Shown here: positions 58,307 through 64,000 of the stretch, piece after piece | Layout of the letters: every line of letters begins with the position of its first letter | Position numbering within the stretch: position 1 is the stretch's first letter | DNA from: Branchiostoma lanceolatum | Lineage: Eukaryota; Chordata; Leptocardii; Amphioxiformes; Branchiostomatidae | DNA: 64,000 nucleotides | Assembly: GCF_035083965.1 (NCBI RefSeq) | Contig: NC_089738.1 | Coordinates: forward strand, 14,782,734-14,846,733 | Direction: 5' to 3' | The notes under the pieces: model-generated | Database searches by the model: none | What the model saw: only the letters and a program-made list of their open reading frames with translations | Told to the model about the DNA's origin: nothing | Program-made: the position numbers and the translations under genes

Positions 58307-60189
58307 GTCAGTTAGAGGTTAGACTTCCCAAGTTGACTGGTCCTCTTCAGACGGTCTCAGAACGTGTCTTGTTTTTCTGATTCTTCCTACGTATTGACGT
58401 CGGGCGCGCCTTATGATGAAACAAGCAAATCTTACAGACTTGTGTTTGTATAAGTTTATAACCACCTAACAGTGGACGTCTTCAAGCAGTGGATCTAATT
58501 AATGACCTGGCAACTGACACATAAACAATAAATCTTAGCAACAACTGTCTCTTAAAACCAGGCCTTGGAATTTTCTTCTATTTCACGTACACGTCTATGT
58601 GGAGACCTGATCAAAGAGCTTTAGAATACTCTTTGTAAAAAAAACTAAAAGGAAATAATATTGTTCCCGACAACGATTGACTCAGTATCTATTCAAATGC
58701 TTCTCTGTTGTTTTATATCTAATGTAGTTACATGTATATAGTCATGGGGACACCATGTAAACAGCGCGGTTTATCTTTCTGGCGATCTGGACATGACAGT
58801 CGCGCCACGCCTGAGATTGAAAGGCTTGTCAAATAGAAAGAACTTGGCTCGAGAAATACACGTAAATACGTGATTCTATGTCCACAAATGTATCTGAGAT
58901 TTGTTACAAAGAGTATCATATACTCAAAGTTTGGTCATACATTTATGTTTGAGTATTACAGTTTTTTAACTGTTAATCTTTTTTCTCATTACTACATTGT
59001 TCTCACATGATATAATTGGTTCCTTCACTGTTTTTCTATCTTCCGCATTCTCCTTCTCAATCCCTTTGTGCAATGTCTTATTCTATCATTTTCACGGAAC
59101 TCCGAAAAAAAGCTGCATAATCATTCGACAAATCCGCTTCCCTACGCCCCTTATCTGCCGTCCACATGTTATCTGTCCGAGCCGCGACAAACAACGATGT
59201 TTTCCCCGCCTAGTCTTTTCTTCGGCCGGAGTCACGGCAGTGAATGTTATCTTTCCAACTCACAAACTCACGTCAGTTAAGACGTGTCGTTATCAATATA
59301 CAATGGACGGTCGGCTCCGACCCGACGACGTCTGGACGACCGGTGGCACTACGGCCGACATCATGCAAAATTATGTCCCCAAATGGCAGAGATAACAAAG
59401 TGACGCCGATTCGCGAGTGGACACTCAACATCTTGCTCTCCAATACCCCTCCAGGCTATGTATATAAAAAAAATGATAATTGTTGTACAGACATTGTACC
59501 CTTCGTGGTTTGGCGCAGCATTCGGTCTACAGCAGGTCACTCTGCAATCATAATTATAAGCTATGTGTGGAGGAAACTGGTTAAATGGACTGGGTATTGT
59601 ATTTTACATAATTTTCAATTACTTTTTGGAAGGTTTAAAGCCTTGCCTTGTAGTTTCCTACGTTCTTGGTCAGACAATGTTGCTTTTGTGGTCTTTCTGG
59701 TCATTAACAATTACGCGAGAGAGTCAGGACTATCTCTGATGCTCAGGTTGTAAAGTTTTATTCCGTTCCAAATCATTTACCCTTTGCTCCTGGATAAAAC
59801 CGTTGTCTTTTCCCGACGGTCGCGCACTTGTAACTTTGTAACTGTGGAGCACGGGCGATAATTACACGTCTGACACATTTTACGGCTTCCTTTAATCCAA
59901 TTCAGAACATTTTCAATCAGGTTCTTCATTAGCCCTGTAGAGTATTGTCTCGTTCTGTCAACAACCGCGTGTGTCTATTTTTCCTCCATCACCAAAGCAG
60001 TGCCGACACGAGTCCTGTCTCCTCTCGGCTTGGGGTCACCAATTGTCCCGTCATTTCCATCACAAGTGATCTTTCAATATTAACTTTGTACCCATAGAGC
60101 TCAAAAAAGCGCATCGAATCGGGAAAATCGTCCCCGCCTGCCGCCCCGCTGCGAAAAACTCATCGGGATGAGCGGGGCCGAGCGCCCGC
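58307..60189. other. Non-coding stretch
   Basis: The open frames 58997-59395 and 59244-59753 have no recognisable protein character and no convincing splice sites. I see no repeat, RNA gene or mobile element. Confidence 0.4.
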
Positions 60190-60310
60190 CGTCACCAAAC
60201 AATGCGATGGGTAAATATTTCCCCGAACAAAAGGAGGAAAATTTCAATATCAAGGAATTATCGCATTATGACCACCTGATCCTGCGCGGAACAATGGAGG
60301 GTGATGAGCC
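60190..60310. promoter_or_regulatory. Candidate regulatory element (motif-dense, non-coding)
   Basis: The stretch has no open frame but a dense set of developmental factor-like motifs: ACAAT Sox-like sites near 60199 and 60290, GTAAATA (60211-60217, forkhead-like) and ACCACCTG (60271, Runx and E-box overlap). It follows a GC-rich segment (about 60120-60190). Conservation cannot be judged from one sequence. Confidence 0.2.
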
Positions 60311-62201
60311 CTAATTGGGGGAGCGGCGTCTGTTTTTGTAAGGCACGACCTTCAGGTTGGCGACGGGACAGCGCCGAGACAACATGGCGTCCCGACTGGT
60401 AAAGCACGTCGTACGGACTGTGTCAGAAATAACAGCTCCGTACGTTTGATCAATGATAAAGGACCGGGCGATTAGATAGGTCGGGATACATATCAATAGA
60501 GGTTTACAGTGTTGCATATCTCCCTGGGAAAATGACGTCTAGAATTTTACAGAAAATCGCAAAGAGAGAAGTACGAAAGACCAGATACTTCAACCGTTTT
60601 ACGTTTGACTGAATTTTAGTTGATAAAAGGAGATCCATGAATTTTACCCCCTTGTGACCCTTCTCCGACCTTTTCACCCATCATCAAACGTCAGAATTGT
60701 TTATTGCTTTTTAACGTACTGATCAGTTCTTGATCTGTTGTATTTGTTTACGTGCCTCTCTAGCTTTTCAAAACAGTTCAACATTTAATATATTAGCTTC
60801 TTCCTGTGCTGCTGAAACATAACTATCTGTTTTGTGTTCTTTGTAACCACGTTCTACTTTCTTTTTCCTCAGAATGACTTATATTGTGTTGTACTATTGT
60901 GTGGTGAGAGTTGTGAAAGAGCCCGAGGCAGTACATGTCTGTACACTATCTTATCGGGCGTCGGTTGTAGACTTCTTTCACGACCGCCCTTTTTTGTGTC
61001 TGCCCTCCCCCTTTCGAAAACATCTGCCTTTCAAACCTTATTCACATTGAAATCAGACGGTTTGGCAAGTGGAAACACTACCAGATTCTAGATTTCAATG
61101 AAAGTATTATTTTTTTGTTAACATTTTGGTATTCTATTTCATTTTTTAAAATCAGAATAGTTGTGGTACATAATGTTGTTTTATTTCATCGTTATTGTTC
61201 TTCATTGAACCAGGGTTTTCAAAGTATGTCCCACAACTTAGATATTAAGTGAATGTACGTTATTTCTTTATTTCACCAACATATGCTATATCATTTCTCA
61301 CAAGTAGCGTTGTACTTAGAACACACAGTTAAATCCTAGGATCAACTGCATGTGATAACGTTCTTCTCATGTCCATATTTTCTGTTCATAATTTTCTGTT
61401 CAATATTCGACCAGCAACAAGAGATAGAAGTAACGAGAGAGAGCAATGATCACAAAAACTCCTCTCTACAGATCATCTTTATTCATCTGAGGGGACACAG
61501 ACGGGTGCCCCCCCCCCCCCCAACCACCTGTTATACTTATAGGTCAACTATTGGAAAAGCTACGGGCACGTTTCTTCAGTATATCCCTTGATGAAACACA
61601 GATTGCACTTTCACATCACTTTCTGAGGAGAACTCTTTATGAAACTCGTTAGTAACAGGTTTTGATTCAAGAGCACTCGCCGAAAATGACCCGAGGTTTG
61701 TCTTCCTCTGATTCGAACAGTAAGTTGTCGGACCGGCCCCACCTTTCCGGTTTACTCTCACCTTGATTGTAGACGACAAATATCCTTTGTTCTTAAATTG
61801 AATTCTCTAAACAAACAGAAAAACTCAGCTCCACTGGGTGCCTCTAATTACTATTGTTGTCCGCCATACACGCGCTTTCTATACCTGAAAAGGTCCGTTT
61901 GAAATCTGCTTTAAAACGCCGATATTTCAGCGTCCCACTGAGTGACGTATGGGGGGTGGCGCCAACATTCTGCTCCTCGTCATGAAGTAGTCAGCTCTTG
62001 CATTTATTTCAGCACACGTCAAATACAGTGTAAGTCGTGTGTTGTATTAAACCCATCTCAACCTATATTTCTAACATCACAAAGAGACGAGAAGAAGCCG
62101 TAGTTTTAGAACCAATGATTTAGATCAGTATTTGAGGTCTTGTCAGTGTCATTAAATGTACTTTATTACGACTCTATACATGTATGCCGGTACTTAGCCC
62201 T
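60311..62201. other. Non-coding stretch with a 14-base C run
   Basis: No coding signal beyond chance open frames. A run of 14 C lies at 61508-61521. I see no mobile element. Confidence 0.4.
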
Positions 62202-62359
62202 AGAGAGAGAGGGAGAGAAAGAGAGAGGGGGAGTGAGAGAGAGAGAGAGAGGGGGAGGGAGAGAGAGGGATTTAGAAACGCAGGAAAAGCCACAAGGGAC
62301 CAACAAAACAAGCCGTCGTTTCGTGTGTGTGTGTGTGTGTCTGTATGTGTTTGTGTGTA

Positions 62360-62400
<41 letters not shown>

Positions 62401-62464
62401 ATGTGTGTGTGTGTGTGTGTGTGTGCGTGTGCGTATGTGTGTGTGTGTGTGTGTGTGTGCGTGT
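62202..62464. repeat. GA and GT microsatellites
   Basis: GA-rich run at 62202-62269 (with GGGA interruptions), then a GT run with GTAT, GCGT and TTTG interruptions at 62323-62464. They account for several overlapping low-complexity open frames on both strands. Confidence 0.97.
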
Positions 62465-64000
62465 TCGTCTTTTAAACTGCACTTTTACATCTTGCATCAT
62501 ATTCCAATTATGAAATCAACCGAATCACTCAGCGACCGCCGTCTATTCTAGTGGACAGGAGGCCTTGTTGATCCTCTATTGAAGAAATGTTCTGTATAAC
62601 ATGTAAGTTGTAACGTGACCCAAGATGTACGCTGTGAACTGCCTGATCTGTACCGTCGCGCCAGTAACGAGCCCACAGTAATGAGGTGTTGGCTGATGGC
62701 AGGACAATGCAAGTTTCCGGCCATCCATTCCTGTGTCATGAACCATTCTCCCGGGCAAGACGGAAATTAAAGTCGAGTTCAAGGATCCGTGCCTGTGATG
62801 TCTGCTCGTTTTGTTTCTCACTGTGTTCCTGTGTGGGTTTCTTCATCGCGACACCGGCTTTAGAAAAGGAGGAAAACAAAGATCTCAATCTACTGAGATG
62901 TCTCCCCATGTTTTATTTTGCTTCGATATCACATTCTCACAGAGAACACATTTGTGGCGCTCAGTTAGATGAAGTCTCTTATCGTTATACTTCGTTTGGT
63001 TCAGACCATGTCCGTTATTCATTTGGAAACTCGCACCATAATTCAACAGCAAGTAGAGTACTTTTGAAAGTTAGAGTTCTCTGTAAATCTATTGTTATTT
63101 GACATATGTTGTCAGGAACAATCAAGTCAGCTTGTAGACAATAAAATCACTGTTTTATCAACAGTCTTAATAATGTGTAACAAATAAGCATGTCCTAGTT
63201 TAGACTGTCAACTACCAAGGCTATTTTTTCCACTCGTAATCAGTACATAGACATATGGTCAGCTAGTCCTCATTTCCGTTTTGTGACAGTCCTGTTCGAG
63301 GCAACATATTTCATGATGTATTGTGAGGAGAACACAGGTATGCTTCAATGGAACCCTTGTTACACACTTCTACAATCTGGACCTCCGCAAACGCTAAGTT
63401 GACAATGACAAATCTGGTGTGTCAGCTGACTCATGGAAAGCATATTTAACCGCATCCTCTACAAAGGGAGGTACAGCACAGTTACAGCTGCGATCCACAC
63501 GCTAGCTTCATCATTCGTCATCATCAATATCCACAAGGCTTTTTTTTCTTTTCCTTCATCCGTGTCTGACTTCCTGTACCGTCGGATGAGATGGAACAAT
63601 GGCGTTCTGGTTTACTGTTTTCTGCTCGTGGACTGCACACGGCTCTAATGAGCCATGTGTTTTCTTTGGTGCTTGTTGTTCAACAATTTGACATTTTACA
63701 ATTAAATGACCTTGGATTCAACATATCAATATTAGCAGCGACCTTGTAAGCGTGCTAGTTTTAGAAATTTCAGATAGTTGTTCTAAGCCCCACCCCCTCC
63801 ACCAGATGGAGAGTTGAGCGACAAGGATTGGATTTGTATGACCCGTACCCTGTGACTCCAACTATTGAATACGATCCATGATGTAAAAGTACGATGTAAA
63901 AAGCAACAAAACACACAAAACTTACAAAATACACTTTTATTGATAAACTCATTTCAACTACTAATGGAACATTCGGTCGCTCAACGGTTGCCACTTGGCA
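62465..64000. other. Non-coding end of the window
   Basis: Open frames at 62686-63102 and 63433-63648 have no family resemblance and no supporting splice pattern. I see nothing else that can be supported. Confidence 0.4.

Noticed and set aside
58997..59753. Plus-strand frames of 132 and 169 codons
   Set aside because: No family resemblance, no splice pattern, and composition like the surrounding non-coding DNA.
61929..61965. Third SINE copy (short match ggggggtggcgcc)
   Set aside because: Only a dozen bases resemble the SINE body, without flanking collinear matches.
62140..62513. Overlapping Cys-Val, Thr-His and Arg-Glu rich frames on both strands
   Set aside because: Products of the GA and GT microsatellites.

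Overview
The window is eukaryotic nuclear DNA, probably from an invertebrate deuterostome and most likely a cephalochordate (amphioxus). That identification is inference. It rests on spliced genes with GT-AG introns, extracellular vWA/SEA modules bounded by phase-1 introns, a tRNA-derived SINE and the tail of a non-LTR retrotransposon. There is no sign of bacterial operons, CRISPR or phage.

Positions 1-53521 (+ strand) hold the 3' part of one giant gene. I could chain about 146 exons whose reading frame closes at every junction, giving about 8,256 residues before the TAA at 53519-53521; the 5' end lies outside the window. The repeating protein module is one von Willebrand factor A (vWA) domain followed by two SEA-like domains, 405 residues in seven exons (A = vWA; B, C, D = SEA-like 1; E, F, G = SEA-like 2).

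From 1 to 40752 this module is a nearly identical tandem array of about 2,283 bp units: a partial unit 0 and complete units 1-17. Introns are as conserved as exons, which points to recent expansion or ongoing homogenisation. Shared rare variants show that blocks of two units (about 4,568 bp) and three units (about 6,849 bp) were duplicated. Units 18 (40896-46000) and 19 (46572-50370) are old, diverged versions with longer introns. Unit 20 (50874-53521) is a truncated end unit with a vWA domain and two thirds of one SEA-like domain. The three diverged vWA exons are each split by one intron, at three different places, while array vWA exons are unsplit.

The large introns of units 18-20 carry mobile or structured DNA: a hammerhead-ribozyme-like motif, an imperfect 85-bp inverted repeat, a SINE with 9-bp target-site duplications, a second older SINE copy, and GGGT/GTGA/GC simple repeats.

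The 3' UTR runs from 53522 to about 54300-54360. Positions 54361-64000 are mostly non-coding. They contain a LINE 3' end (about 55360-55612), two phase-compatible cysteine-rich exons on the minus strand (56482-55806), a possible promoter motif cluster near 58208, a possible regulatory element near 60190, and long CA, GA and GT microsatellites.

The product is inferred to be a secreted or matrix-type giant protein: repeated vWA domains for adhesion or assembly, and SEA-like domains without an obvious self-cleavage serine. No signal peptide, membrane anchor or expression evidence is visible here.
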